DNA of 64,000 nt from Oceanospirillum sp048264105 (GCA_048264105.1 JBLXDJ010000003.1:496001-560000), one strand, 5' to 3'; shown: positions 16,648-25,818, numbered from the stretch's first letter. Translations and numbers: made by a program. The notes: a model not told the origin generated them from the letters alone.

Positions 16648-18135
16648 ATGAGCGATAAAGAAAATAAAACCACGGACACGACGTCGACCGATCAGCCCGC
16701 TAACGACACGCCCGAGCAAAAAACCTCTGCGGAGCAGGGCACTGGCTTTGTGATGGTTGGCGACAGCAACACTGAAGCTGCCAGCGACAAAAAAGAAGAT
16801 GCCAAAAATTCTGATGATGCAAAGCCTGAACAGAAGGGTAATCCGGAGCTGAAGAGCGAGCCAGAACAAAAGAAAGAGACAAAGGCGGAAGCGGCTCCTG
16901 TGGATAAATCGGCCGCTATGGATAAAAGCACATCTGTGGATAAAACCTCTGCTGCTGACAAAACCAATAAAGCCGAACCGGCTAAGAAACCCAGTGCCAG
17001 CGAAAAGCCAGCGACGGCAAAACCTGCCTCAACGGGAGCGCCAACAGCAGAGAAGCCTTCCGGTAAAGGCGGCTCTGTTATCGCCCTTAGCGCACTGATT
17101 ATCGCCCTGGGTGCCGCTGCCGCCTCCGGCTACACCTTCTGGCAACAGCAGGAAAAAACCGCGCAGGCACTGGCGCAACTGAACGAACGCAACAACCAGC
17201 TGGAAGCACAGCTGAAACGTCAGGTTCAGGCTCTGAACAGCCTGCAATCACTGCCAGCAGCCACGAATCAACTGGGGCAGCAGACACAAAAGCTGCAGCA
17301 GGAACAGACGGAACAGCGCCAGAACCTGCAGGAACTGGCAGGTGCTTTTGCCAGCACTCAGGGGCCTAAGCCTTCTGACTGGCTGCAGGCCGAAGCGGAA
17401 TACCTGCTGCGTCTGGCCAATCATCGTCTGCAGCTGGAAGGGGATCTGACCGGAGCCAAAACCCTGCTCAGCAGTGCCGATGAGCGACTGGCTAAAGCCG
17501 ATAACCCGGCGCTGTTTGCCGTGCGTCAGGCGATCGCCAACGAGCTGGCAGCCCTGAATAGCATCTACACACTGGATCAGAGCGGTATCTACTTCAAACT
17601 GAGCGCACTGGAAGGGCAGATCGACCAGCTACCGCTGCCGATGAATCCCGCCAACCGTAGCGCCTTCCGCCAGACCCAACTGGAAGACAATCAGGAACAG
17701 AGCGTCTGGCAGACCCTTTGGGATGAAGCCAAAACGCTGGTGGTGGTTCGCCACAGAGATGAAAAGATCACACCGCTTCTGCCGCCGGAAGAGAGCCTCT
17801 ATCTGCGCCACAATCTGCGCCTGACCCTGCAACAGGCCCAGATCGCACTGCTGAAAGAGGAGCAGACCCTGTATCGCACCCTGCTGGAACAGGCCAGCAG
17901 CTGGGTGAACACCCACTTCGATCAGGACTCCGCCCGCACCAAGAGCGTATTAACAACACTGAGCGAACTGTCTGCGCAGAACATCCGTCAGCAACGTCCG
18001 GATATCTCCGCATCACTGAATCTGCTGCGTGACCTGCAGAAACAACGCTTCAGCAGCAGCGTTCCTGTCTCACAGACTGCAAGCGAAACCGATACCCCAA
18101 CCGAAACCACAGCAACGGAGGCACCTGCATCATGA
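16648..18135 (+). CDS. hemX: HemX-family membrane protein
   Basis: Inner-membrane protein encoded with hemCD; often annotated as a uroporphyrinogen-III methyltransferase, but the methylase fold is absent here and the function is not settled. The 495-residue product has a long cytoplasmic low-complexity N-terminus rich in Lys, Glu, Ala and Thr (1-142). This includes four 6-residue repeats of the type xDK(S/T)xx at 85-108. One membrane helix follows (about 143-165), then a Gln/Leu-rich coiled coil (about 167-235), then the conserved periplasmic HemX domain. Its stop overlaps the hemY start by four bases. Confidence 0.88.
   Translation: MSDKENKTTDTTSTDQPANDTPEQKTSAEQGTGFVMVGDSNTEAASDKKEDAKNSDDAKPEQKGNPELKSEPEQKKETKAEAAPVDKSAAMDKSTSVDKTSAADKTNKAEPAKKPSASEKPATAKPASTGAPTAEKPSGKGGSVIALSALIIALGAAAASGYTFWQQQEKTAQALAQLNERNNQLEAQLKRQVQALNSLQSLPAATNQLGQQTQKLQQEQTEQRQNLQELAGAFASTQGPKPSDWLQAEAEYLLRLANHRLQLEGDLTGAKTLLSSADERLAKADNPALFAVRQAIANELAALNSIYTLDQSGIYFKLSALEGQIDQLPLPMNPANRSAFRQTQLEDNQEQSVWQTLWDEAKTLVVVRHRDEKITPLLPPEESLYLRHNLRLTLQQAQIALLKEEQTLYRTLLEQASSWVNTHFDQDSARTKSVLTTLSELSAQNIRQQRPDISASLNLLRDLQKQRFSSSVPVSQTASETDTPTETTATEAPAS
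16900..16971 (+). repeat. Four 18-bp tandem repeats inside hemX
   Basis: Four consecutive 18-bp units, each containing GATAAA or GACAAA at the same place, encode VDKSAA, MDKSTS, VDKTSA and ADKTNK. The copies have diverged at the third codon positions and in the second half. The repeat is in frame in the disordered N-terminal region. Confidence 0.8.
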
Positions 18136-19364
18136 AACGCCTCTATATCGCTGCGATTTTAGCACTGGCAGGGGGCATGTTTGCCGGTCTGCTGATGCAG
18201 GAAGATCCCGGTTATATTCTGATCAGCTGGGGCAAAACCACCATCGAGATGTCCTTCTGGATCGGTGCGCTGCTGTTTGGTGCGGCACTGGTCAGCTTTC
18301 ACCTGCTGATGCGCCTGCAATCCGGTGTTCGCCGCCCACTGAAAAGCCTGAATGTTTTCTCCGGTGCCGGGCGTGACAAGCGCGCACTGAAAGCCACGGT
18401 AAAAGGTCTGCTGCTGATGGCGGAAGGCCAGTGGCGCAAAGCAGAACGCCTGCTGAAACGCTCCGCATCCCGCTCCGGCGCGCCTGTGATCAACTATCTG
18501 GCAGCCGCCCGGGCAGCACACGCTCAGGGTCGTTATGAGCAGAGTGATCAGCTGCTGAAAGAGGCCCTGGATAGCACGCCGGGGGCAGAAACCGCCGTAT
18601 GCCTGTCTCAGATCGAGTTTCAGATGGAGCGCGGCCAGTACGAGCAGTGTCTGGCGCAGCTGCTACGTCTGCAGAAGAAAAACCCCCGTCACCGCTGGGT
18701 ACTGAAAACCCTGCTGAAGGTCTATCAGAAGCTGGAAGACTGGCAGGGACTGAAAGCACTTTATCCACAACTGCTGAAACAGGACATTCTAACGGATACC
18801 GAAGGCAGACAGCTGATGATCCGCCTGCATCTGGCGCTGCTGGAGCAGAGCCAGAATCTGTCTCAGGAAGATTGCCTGGAAGCGATCCAGAAGATCTGGA
18901 AAGAGCTGCCATCAGAGCTTAAGAAAGAGCAACAGCTGACCGAAGCCTACGCCCGTGCCCTGCACGACTGCAAAGCCGACATCCTGCTGGAACGCTTTAT
19001 TACCGAGCAGCTCCGTCAGAGCTGGCAGGAACAGCTGGTGATCATCTACGGTCTGCTGGAAAAAGGTGATGTACGCCAGCAGATGCAGCAGGCAGAGCAG
19101 TGGCTGAAGAAGCACAGCGACAGCGCCGCGCTGTATCTGACCGCCGGACGCATCGCCCTGCGCAACCAGCTTTGGGGTAAGGGGGCGGACTTTATGGAAG
19201 AGAGCTTCCGCCTGCAGCCTCTGGCCACCACAGCTGCTGAGTTAAGTCGTCTGTACTCTGCGATGGGACGCACCAGCAAGAGCCGAACCTACTACCGTTA
19301 CTGTCTGGATCTGGCGGGCTACAACCTGCCGGGCCTTCCGATGCCGAAAAATACGGTGCGTTAA
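18132..19364 (+). CDS. hemY: HemY, TPR-containing haem-biosynthesis membrane protein
   Basis: Inner-membrane protein of the haem operon. It is unrelated to the Bacillus protoporphyrinogen oxidase of the same name. The 410-residue product has two N-terminal membrane helices (about 4-22 and 40-60), with the family GMFAGLLMQEDPGYILISW stretch between them, and a soluble C-terminal part made of TPR-like helical repeats. It overlaps hemX by four bases. In E. coli HemX and HemY are proposed to organise tetrapyrrole enzymes at the membrane; nothing in the sequence suggests catalysis. Confidence 0.92.
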   Translation: MKRLYIAAILALAGGMFAGLLMQEDPGYILISWGKTTIEMSFWIGALLFGAALVSFHLLMRLQSGVRRPLKSLNVFSGAGRDKRALKATVKGLLLMAEGQWRKAERLLKRSASRSGAPVINYLAAARAAHAQGRYEQSDQLLKEALDSTPGAETAVCLSQIEFQMERGQYEQCLAQLLRLQKKNPRHRWVLKTLLKVYQKLEDWQGLKALYPQLLKQDILTDTEGRQLMIRLHLALLEQSQNLSQEDCLEAIQKIWKELPSELKKEQQLTEAYARALHDCKADILLERFITEQLRQSWQEQLVIIYGLLEKGDVRQQMQQAEQWLKKHSDSAALYLTAGRIALRNQLWGKGADFMEESFRLQPLATTAAELSRLYSAMGRTSKSRTYYRYCLDLAGYNLPGLPMPKNTVR

Positions 19365-19393
19365 CTCGCGACAGATCGTTTGGCCGCTCAATG

Positions 19394-19425
19394 AAAAAGG
19401 CAGATGAATCATCATCTGCCTTTTT
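19394..19425 (+). terminator. Rho-independent terminator of the hem operon
   Basis: A 14-bp stem including the A/T ends (AAAAAGGCAGATGA/TCATCTGCCTTTTT, loop ATCA) lies 30 nt past the hemY stop. It isolates the downstream small-RNA locus from hem read-through. Confidence 0.92.
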
Positions 19426-19532
19426 CTTGTCCGCAAGATACGAAGCCGGTGATCAACGACGGCACTTCCCGAACTGATAACGGATAGTTGATAACTGATC
19501 TCTGGTTAAAAAAATCGACCTTTCGACAGGCA

Positions 19533-19551
19533 AATGAAAATAATTCTCAAA
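19533..19551 (+). promoter_or_regulatory. Fur-box-like site, upstream
   Basis: The 19-mer AATGAAAATAATTCTCAAA matches a common Fur-site form (AATGAGAATnATTATCATT) at 14 of 18 defined positions. It lies just upstream of the -35 element of the predicted sRNA promoter. Confidence 0.5.
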
Positions 19552-19556
19552 AACAC

Positions 19557-19585
19557 TTTACAGACTTAATGAGAACGCATATCAT
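19557..19585 (+). promoter_or_regulatory. sigma70 promoter of a predicted small RNA
   Basis: TTTACA (19557-19562) and TATCAT (19580-19585) are separated by exactly 17 nt; each differs from consensus at one position. Transcription should start near 19592. The second Fur-like box covers most of the spacer and the whole -10. Confidence 0.65.
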
Positions 19586-19586
19586 T
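19568..19586 (+). promoter_or_regulatory. Fur-box-like operator over the -10 element
   Basis: The 19-mer AATGAGAACGCATATCATT has perfect inverted ends AATGA/TCATT and matches the form AATGAGAATnATTATCATT at 15 of 18 defined positions. Its overlap with the -10 is the arrangement expected for repression by Fe-Fur. Confidence 0.6.
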
Positions 19587-19591
19587 TACTC

Positions 19592-19741
19592 AAGCTTAAG
19601 GATTCGCCAAATCACTAAGCCTATTTAAATCAGGCTCCGGCAGGTTCAGGTTCCCGCTGTAGTTATTGAGAGTCTGGTTTATCTCCTCATCAAGCTAATC
19701 ACGGTCTCGCCCGGTGGACTCCCATCCCCGGGCATTTTTTT
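19592..19741 (+). ncRNA. Predicted Fur-regulated small RNA (about 150 nt)
   Basis: The stretch between the Fur-overlapped promoter and a rho-independent terminator contains no ATG in any frame, so it is unlikely to be coding. A small hairpin AGCCT (19618-19622)/AGGCT (19632-19636) exposes the A/U-rich loop ATTTAAATC, which could bind Hfq. The terminator GCCCGG (19709-19714)/CCGGGC (19728-19733) is followed by A and T7. By layout it resembles the RyhB and PrrF class of iron-sparing sRNAs, but I see no recognisable RyhB or PrrF core sequence, so it may be an unrelated analogue. Existence, ends and targets are all inferred. Confidence 0.55.
19709..19741 (+). terminator. Terminator of the predicted small RNA
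   Basis: A 6-bp GC stem GCCCGG/CCGGGC, with a further TGG/CCA pairing inside the loop, is followed by A and seven T. No plus-strand protein gene lies between the hem-operon terminator and this one, so it needs a separate transcript to serve. Confidence 0.75.
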
Positions 19742-19839
19742 GTCTGCTATTCAGAAACCCCATCAGATCCGCTCAAAGTTCAACGCGTTCAGAGCCTTAC
19801 CACTGTTAGATGTATACGCTAGAGGCATTCGTTAGAGGC

Positions 19840-19876
19840 AAAAAAAACAGCCGCACCTTTCGGCTACGGCTGTTTT
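19840..19876 (-). terminator. Rho-independent terminator of the DEAD-box helicase gene
   Basis: On the minus strand AAAACAGCCG ... CGGCTGTTTT is followed by further T residues. It lies 58 nt past the helicase stop. An inner hairpin AGCCGAAAGG is also possible. Confidence 0.8.
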
Positions 19877-19933
19877 CTGATTAAGCTTCAATAGCAATGA
19901 AGCTCAGATCTGAGGAGGCTCAAACCTTAAGTA

Positions 19934-21313
19934 TCAATCTTCTTCAGGCTTAAAGTCGGTTGAAGTGCGCTTGCGGATCATGCCAAAACCAACACTCTTA
20001 CGCTCAACAGGAGCTACGCGCTTCTTGGCAGCGCCCTCAGCAGATTTCTTCTGATGGCGTTTCTGCGCTTTCTTCTCCTGTCCCTTCTTCTTCTCTTTCA
20101 GGGATTTCTTTTCAGCGGCAGTCTTCGGCTTCTTCTTACCAACGGTCTTGCCGTTAGCACGCACATCTTTCGGGCCTTTGTATTTGCCTTCCAGACCTTT
20201 CACCTTAACCTCGTCAAAGCGAACCTGAATATAGCGCTCAATCGCGGCTTTCAGATTCCACTCATAGGAGGTGATCATAGAAACCGCGGTACCGGTTTCA
20301 CCGGCACGACCGGTACGGCCAATACGGTGAACATAATCGTCACCTTTGCGCGCCATATCGTAGTTGATCACCAGCTCAATGCCGGAGATATCCAGACCGC
20401 GGGCCGCAACATCGGTGGCCACCAGCACATCGATATGGCCCCGACGCATCAGGTTCATCACATGATTACGCTGATCCTGCGTCAGCTCACCATGTAAAAC
20501 ACCGGCACGCAGGTCTTTATAACGCAGGAAGCCACCCAGACGATCCGCATCCACCCGCTTGTTCACAAACACCAGCGCTTTCTGATATTCACGGTCGTTC
20601 AGCAGACGCACCGTCATGGCATCTTTATGTTTCGCATCATCCGCCAGCAGGTATTGCTGGGTGATATTTTCATGCTGATCACGAACCGTGTTAACCAGTA
20701 CGGTTTCAGGATCGGTCAGCACGCGGTCAGCCACTTCACGAATACCCTTACGGCTCAGTGTGGCTGAAAACAGCATGGTTTGGCGCTCTTTGCGGCAGAA
20801 GTCGACAATTTTCAGCACTTCTTCGCTCAGCCCCATATCCAGCATGCGATCCGCTTCATCCAGAATCAGGTATTCCAGATCATTCAGATCCAATGAATCC
20901 TTTTCCAGATGCTCAAGAATACGACCCGGTGTCGCGATGATGATTTCCGGATTCTTGCGCAGAACCGCTTTCTGGAATTTGAAGGTTTCACCGCCAATAA
21001 TCCAGGTCGCTTTGATATGGGTAAAAGCAGACAGCTCAGTGAAATGCTTATAGATCTGACGCACCAACTCACGGGTCGGAGCCAGAATCAGCGCCCGGGC
21101 ACCTGAGTTAGGGGCGGCATTTTCCAGAAACTGATGCAGCATCGGTAATAAAAAGGCTGCGGTTTTACCGCTACCGGTTTCTGCACTGACCAGCAGATCT
21201 TTTTTTGTCATCGCCGCCGGAATCGCTTTTGACTGAACCGGAGTGGGTTCAGTGAAAGCCATTTTATCCAGCGCCTTCATCAGGCGTTCATGCAGGGAAA
21301 GCTCGGTAAACAA
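19934..21313 (-). CDS. DEAD-box ATP-dependent RNA helicase (SrmB-like)
   Basis: Cytoplasmic RNA-unwinding ATPase, probably in ribosome assembly or RNA decay. The 459-residue product has the Q motif (near FTEPTPVQ), motif I SAETGSGKT, Ia PTRELV, Ib TPGR, II DEAD, III SAT, and in the second RecA domain ATDVAARGLD and HRIGRTGRAG. The C-terminal ~80 residues are a strongly basic Lys-rich tail, typical for RNA binding. The only start that keeps the Q motif is TTG 21313, with GAGG seven bases upstream. SrmB, RhlE and related families are hard to separate by eye, so no symbol is given. Confidence 0.9.
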   Translation of the reverse strand: MFTELSLHERLMKALDKMAFTEPTPVQSKAIPAAMTKKDLLVSAETGSGKTAAFLLPMLHQFLENAAPNSGARALILAPTRELVRQIYKHFTELSAFTHIKATWIIGGETFKFQKAVLRKNPEIIIATPGRILEHLEKDSLDLNDLEYLILDEADRMLDMGLSEEVLKIVDFCRKERQTMLFSATLSRKGIREVADRVLTDPETVLVNTVRDQHENITQQYLLADDAKHKDAMTVRLLNDREYQKALVFVNKRVDADRLGGFLRYKDLRAGVLHGELTQDQRNHVMNLMRRGHIDVLVATDVAARGLDISGIELVINYDMARKGDDYVHRIGRTGRAGETGTAVSMITSYEWNLKAAIERYIQVRFDEVKVKGLEGKYKGPKDVRANGKTVGKKKPKTAAEKKSLKEKKKGQEKKAQKRHQKKSAEGAAKKRVAPVERKSVGFGMIRKRTSTDFKPEED

Positions 21314-21524
21314 AGATTACACCTCAAAAATACTTTACAGAATCAATGCGTTAGGCCACACAAAACGGATCAGTATTCCGGTGAGGTTTTAACGCTTTTG
21401 ATTGGGGGAGATCAGAAGCCTGATGAAACTCAGACTCTGTTAATTTTTACTCGTTAAGATTGCTGCGAAGCATAGCACAGCCGCCGCCTCAGGCAGATAA
21501 AAACCGTTTCTGTTTTGGTAAAAA

Positions 21525-21542
21525 AGGCGGTTAAAACCGCCT
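21525..21542 (-). terminator. Rho-independent terminator of pilU
   Basis: Read on the minus strand, AGGCGGT, loop TTTA, ACCGCCT is followed by T5-6. It lies 45 nt past the pilU stop. Confidence 0.75.
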
Positions 21543-21587
21543 CTTTCTGTAAAAAGATCAGGATATGCCGTGAAAGCCCCGTACCGG

Positions 21588-22763
21588 TCAATCGGCCAGT
21601 GTGAACTGATCGCCACTGTCACCAAAGCGGGACGGCTCACCTTTTTTACTGGTGCCCAGCTTGATCATCAGGCGCAGGTCGTTCGGCGCATCGGCATAAG
21701 CGAGGGCATCATCATAGGTGATCTGCTCTTTCTTATAGAGCTCGTACAGCGCCTGATCAAAGGTCTGCATCCCCAGTTCGGTGGATTTCGCCATCACCTC
21801 TTTCAGTCCCTGCACATCCCCCTTGCGGATCATGTCTGATACCAGCGGGGTGTTAAGCAAAATTTCGATGACGCCCTTGCGGCCTTTACCGTCCGGTGTC
21901 GGCACCAGTTGCTGAGCCACAATCGCCTTCAGGTTGAGGGAAAGATCCATCCAGAGCTGATTATGTTTCTCCGGCGGGAAGAAGTTGATCACCCGTTCCA
22001 ACGCCTGATTGGCATTGTTTGCGTGCAGTGTCGCCAGACACAGATGACCGGTTTCGGCAAATGCCAGGGCATACTCCATGGTCTGGGAGCTGCGCACTTC
22101 ACCGATCATAATCACGTTGGGAGACTGGCGCAGAGTGTTCTTCAGGGCGATCTCGTAGCTTTCCGTATCGATGCCCACTTCCCGTTGGGTGACGATGCTG
22201 TTTTTGTGCTGATGGATAAACTCAATGGGGTCTTCGATACAGATAATATGGCCGCGACTGTTTTCGTTCCGGTGCTGAATCATGGCCGCCAGAGAGGTGG
22301 ATTTACCGGTGCCGGTGGCCCCGACAAACAGAATCAGGCCGCGTTTTTCCATCGCCAGCTCACTGACTTTTGCCGGCAGATCCAGATTTTCCAGTCTCGG
22401 CACTTCAAACTCGATCCGGCGCAGCACCATGCCCACCTGATTTCGCTGATAGAAGGCGCTGACCCGGAATCGCCCGACCCCGGAAGCACTCAGAGCAAAA
22501 TTACACTCCCGATGCTCAAGAAACTCCTGCTCCTGTTCAGCGTTCATCACCCCAAATACCAGATCACGGGCCATATCCGGTGTCAGGGCGCTATTGGCCA
22601 ACGGCACCAGTTCACCATTGAGCTTCATGGAGGGCTGCATGCCGGTGGTGATAAACATATCAGTGCCTTTTTTGTCGGCCATCACCTTCAGCATCTTGTA
22701 GAACTTATCCAAAAGCCCCTGTTGACGGGGGGTGCGGGTTCGCTCAAGATGGGAATCAGACAC
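21588..22763 (-). CDS. pilU: Type IV pilus retraction ATPase PilU
   Basis: Accessory retraction motor acting with PilT on type IV pili. The 391-residue product is a PilT/VirB11-type ATPase with Walker A GATGTGKST (148-156), an Asp box around IEDPIEF, Walker B NVIMIGEVRS and a His box TGHLCLATLHAN. It has the longer N- and C-terminal extensions of PilU compared with PilT and lacks the AIRNLIRE motif. The start is GTG 22763, with AGGAG seven bases upstream. It follows pilT with a gap of about 150 nt. Confidence 0.94.
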   Translation of the reverse strand: MSDSHLERTRTPRQQGLLDKFYKMLKVMADKKGTDMFITTGMQPSMKLNGELVPLANSALTPDMARDLVFGVMNAEQEQEFLEHRECNFALSASGVGRFRVSAFYQRNQVGMVLRRIEFEVPRLENLDLPAKVSELAMEKRGLILFVGATGTGKSTSLAAMIQHRNENSRGHIICIEDPIEFIHQHKNSIVTQREVGIDTESYEIALKNTLRQSPNVIMIGEVRSSQTMEYALAFAETGHLCLATLHANNANQALERVINFFPPEKHNQLWMDLSLNLKAIVAQQLVPTPDGKGRKGVIEILLNTPLVSDMIRKGDVQGLKEVMAKSTELGMQTFDQALYELYKKEQITYDDALAYADAPNDLRLMIKLGTSKKGEPSRFGDSGDQFTLAD

Positions 22764-22916
22764 AAATCGCTCCTAGAAATCCTTTTAACCTATTGAAATA
22801 ATTACATAAAATGTAATTTCAGACCAAAAACACCAAACCCCACAGCTCATCAGCCATACAGCTGTAAAACAGATATTACACTTACAGAAAAATTACAGCT
22901 GACAAGATGTTCAATA

Positions 22917-23954
22917 TTACATAAACAGATCCGGATTGACGGCCTTCTCACGGGCGGTTTCCAGCGAAATCTGTCCTTTGTTCAGCATCAGTTTCAGACA
23001 CTGATCCATGGTTTGCATCCCCTGTCCGCCGCTGGTCTGAATCACCGAGTTCATCTGAGCGATCTTATCTTCACGAATCAGATTCCGGATGGCGGGGTTA
23101 GCCGTCATAATTTCATGAGCTGCAATCCGGCCGCCGCCTTCTTTCTTCAGCAGCGTCTGAGACACCACTCCCTGCAGGGATTCTGACAGCATGGAGCGCA
23201 CCATGGATTTTTCCTGTGCGGGGAAGACATCAATAATGCGGTCGATGGTTTTCGCTGCCGAACTGGTGTGCAGGGTGCCAAAAACCATATGACCGGTTTC
23301 TGCTGCCGTCAGCGCCAGCCGGATCGTTTCCAGATCCCGCATCTCACCCACCAGAATAATGTCCGGATCTTCACGCAATGCTGAGCGCAAGGCGTCACTG
23401 AAAGTATGGGTATCCCGATGCACTTCACGCTGGGTAATCAGACATTTTTTGCTTTCGTGGATAAATTCGATGGGATCTTCAATCGTTAGGATATGCTGGT
23501 ATTTCCGGTCATTCACATAATCCAGCATGGCAGCCAGTGTGGTACTTTTACCGGAGCCGGTCGGACCTGTGACCAGCACCAAACCACGGGGCAGCATCGC
23601 CAGCCGCTGGAAGATCTCGCCCATGCCCAGCTGATCCATCGGCAATACCGTACTGGGAATGGTTCGGAAAACAGCACCGGCACCCCGGTTATGATTGAAG
23701 GCGTTAACACGAAAACGGGCGATACCGGGGACTTCAAAGGAGAAGTCGATCTCAAGGAATTCTTCATAATCCCGACGCTGTTTATCATTCATAATGTCAT
23801 ACACCATGCGGTGTACATCTTTATGACTGAGGGCGGGTACGTTGATACGACGCATATCGCCATCGGTGCGTATCATCGGCGGCATGCCGGAGGAGAGATG
23901 CAGGTCTGACGCACCTTGTTTTGCACTGAAAGCCAGCAGTTCGGTAATATCCAT
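22917..23954 (-). CDS. pilT: Type IV pilus retraction ATPase PilT
   Basis: Hexameric motor that depolymerises the pilus and drives twitching motility. The 345-residue length is usual. It shows Walker A GPTGSGKST (130-138), IEDPIEF, Walker B DIILVGEMRD, the His box TGHMVFGTLH and the retraction-specific AIRNLIRE motif. The start is ATG 23954, with a weak Shine-Dalgarno. It is divergent from yggS across about 80 nt, as in Pseudomonas. Confidence 0.96.
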   Translation of the reverse strand: MDITELLAFSAKQGASDLHLSSGMPPMIRTDGDMRRINVPALSHKDVHRMVYDIMNDKQRRDYEEFLEIDFSFEVPGIARFRVNAFNHNRGAGAVFRTIPSTVLPMDQLGMGEIFQRLAMLPRGLVLVTGPTGSGKSTTLAAMLDYVNDRKYQHILTIEDPIEFIHESKKCLITQREVHRDTHTFSDALRSALREDPDIILVGEMRDLETIRLALTAAETGHMVFGTLHTSSAAKTIDRIIDVFPAQEKSMVRSMLSESLQGVVSQTLLKKEGGGRIAAHEIMTANPAIRNLIREDKIAQMNSVIQTSGGQGMQTMDQCLKLMLNKGQISLETAREKAVNPDLFM

Positions 23955-24033
23955 GGCCGAAAAGATCCAAATACGTGGGTTTGCTCTATATCCCCGTTAT
24001 CATTCAAACCACCACTTGGGATACAGAATTCAG

Positions 24034-24738
24034 ATGACAGCTTCTCATATTGCCAGAAATCTCACTGAGGTGCGCCAGCAGATCGATACCTGTTGTGCGC
24101 AATATCAACGAAATTCGGCGGATGTCACCCTGCTGGCGGTGAGTAAAACCAAGCCGGCCGAACTGTTAAAAGCAGCCTACGATGCCGGTCAGCGGGATTT
24201 TGGCGAGAACTACCTGCAGGAATCACTGGATAAACAGCAGGAGCTGGCAGATCTGGATATCATCTGGCACTTCATCGGCCCGATTCAGTCCAATAAAACC
24301 CGCGCCATCGCAGAGAACTTTCATTGGGTGCACAGTGTTGATCGTCTGAAGATCGCACGTCGACTGAGCGAACAGCGCCCGGCGGAACTACCGCCGCTGA
24401 ATATCTGCCTGCAGGTGAATATCAGCGCCGAAGAGAGCAAATCCGGTATCACGGTTGAAGAGCTGCCAGAACTGGCCAAAGAAGTTGCCGCCCTGCCCAA
24501 CCTGACCCTGCGGGGTCTGATGGCGATTCCGGCACAGGCAGACTCGCTGGAAGATCAACGCAAGCCACTGGCGGCACTGCGCAAGGCGCTGGAGGCGATC
24601 AAGGGCGACCATCCGCAGCTGGATACCCTCTCCATGGGGATGAGCGGTGATCTGGAAGCCGCTATCGCGGAAGGCTCTACCATGGTGCGCATCGGTACCG
24701 CCATTTTTGGCGCGCGGGATTACTCCAACCGAGCTTAA
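24034..24738 (+). CDS. yggS: PLP homeostasis protein (YggS/PLPBP)
   Basis: Single-domain PLP-binding protein that buffers the cofactor; no enzymatic activity is known for the family. The 234-residue product from ATG 24034 starts as expected for the family; an open frame continues upstream into the pilT start region but is not homologous. Lys38 (LAVSKTKP) binds PLP. The family segments GENYLQE, WHFIGPIQSNK and GMSGDLEAAIAEGSTMVRIG are intact. It leads the series yggS-proC-yggT-metX. Confidence 0.93.
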   Translation: MTASHIARNLTEVRQQIDTCCAQYQRNSADVTLLAVSKTKPAELLKAAYDAGQRDFGENYLQESLDKQQELADLDIIWHFIGPIQSNKTRAIAENFHWVHSVDRLKIARRLSEQRPAELPPLNICLQVNISAEESKSGITVEELPELAKEVAALPNLTLRGLMAIPAQADSLEDQRKPLAALRKALEAIKGDHPQLDTLSMGMSGDLEAAIAEGSTMVRIGTAIFGARDYSNRA

Positions 24739-24828
24739 ACGTATTCAGCCAAGATCGTCACACGATTCGTCACAGATACCGCATATAACACGCAATTTAT
24801 CAGCAGATAACAGATTCAGAGGTTTAAC

Positions 24829-25653
24829 ATGCAAGCAGCAAAACTCGCTTTTCTGGGTGCGGGCAATATGTCCGGCAGCATCATCGGCGGCCTTCTGGCT
24901 AAGGATGTTCCGGCAGAAAACATTATCGCCACCCGCCGCTCTGAAGAGCGTTTAGCGGAACTGAAATCCCAGTTCGGCATCATCACCAGCAGTGACAATA
25001 ACGATGCTGTTGCTAAAAGCGATGTGGTGATTCTGGGTGTAAAACCTCAGATGATGCAGGATCTGTGCAACGAGATCCGCGAGCAGGTGCAAAAGAGCAA
25101 GCCGTTGATCGTTTCTGTGGCTGCGGGCCTTAAATCGGAAACGCTGGAACGCTGGCTCGGCGGCGATGTTGCCGTGGTTCGTACCATGCCGAACACTCCT
25201 TCACTGTTGGGCTGCGGTGCCTCCGGCCTTTACGCCAACAGCAAAGTCACCGATATTCAGAAAGAGCTGTCTGAAAAACTGATGCAGGCAGTAGGCTTGG
25301 CACTTTGGGTCGATGAAGAAGAGCAGATGGATGCGGTCACCGCCGTATCCGGCAGCGGCCCGGCGTATTTCTTTCTGGCGATGGAAGCCCTGCAAAAAGC
25401 CGGTGAAAGTGTAGGCCTGAGTGCTGAAGTTGCCGAAAAACTGGCGATTCAGACCGCTCTGGGCGCAGCCCGTATGGCTTCTGAAAGCGAGCATGATGCG
25501 GCAGAACTCCGTCGTCGCGTGACCTCTCCGGGTGGCACCACCGAGCAGGCACTGAATACCTTTAACGCAGGTGGCCTGACCGAGCTGTATGAGAAAGCAG
25601 TAAAAGCGGCGGCGAACCGGGGTAAAGAGCTGGCGGAACAGCTGGATAACTGA
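24829..25653 (+). CDS. proC: Pyrroline-5-carboxylate reductase
   Basis: Final step of proline synthesis: reduces pyrroline-5-carboxylate with NAD(P)H. The 274-residue product has the N-terminal Rossmann motif GAGNMSGSI (about 10-18), the VKPQMM segment and the C-terminal signature from AVSGSGPAY to the RRRVTSPGGTTEQAL stretch. AGAGG precedes the ATG. The position between yggS and yggT is a widely conserved arrangement. Confidence 0.96.
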   Translation: MQAAKLAFLGAGNMSGSIIGGLLAKDVPAENIIATRRSEERLAELKSQFGIITSSDNNDAVAKSDVVILGVKPQMMQDLCNEIREQVQKSKPLIVSVAAGLKSETLERWLGGDVAVVRTMPNTPSLLGCGASGLYANSKVTDIQKELSEKLMQAVGLALWVDEEEQMDAVTAVSGSGPAYFFLAMEALQKAGESVGLSAEVAEKLAIQTALGAARMASESEHDAAELRRRVTSPGGTTEQALNTFNAGGLTELYEKAVKAAANRGKELAEQLDN

Positions 25654-25818
25654 TCCTGCAACGGTGACATCCGGCTAAAGGCAGTTATTTCTCAGAATTA
25701 AGCTGGAAATAATCGCCTTCGCCTCCATACAATAGAAATACAAGCGATTTAAGTGAATGCCGCCGTATTTTCCGGCTGCAGAACAAGACTCAAAACCCAG
25801 CTTTGGAGCACTCGCGTG

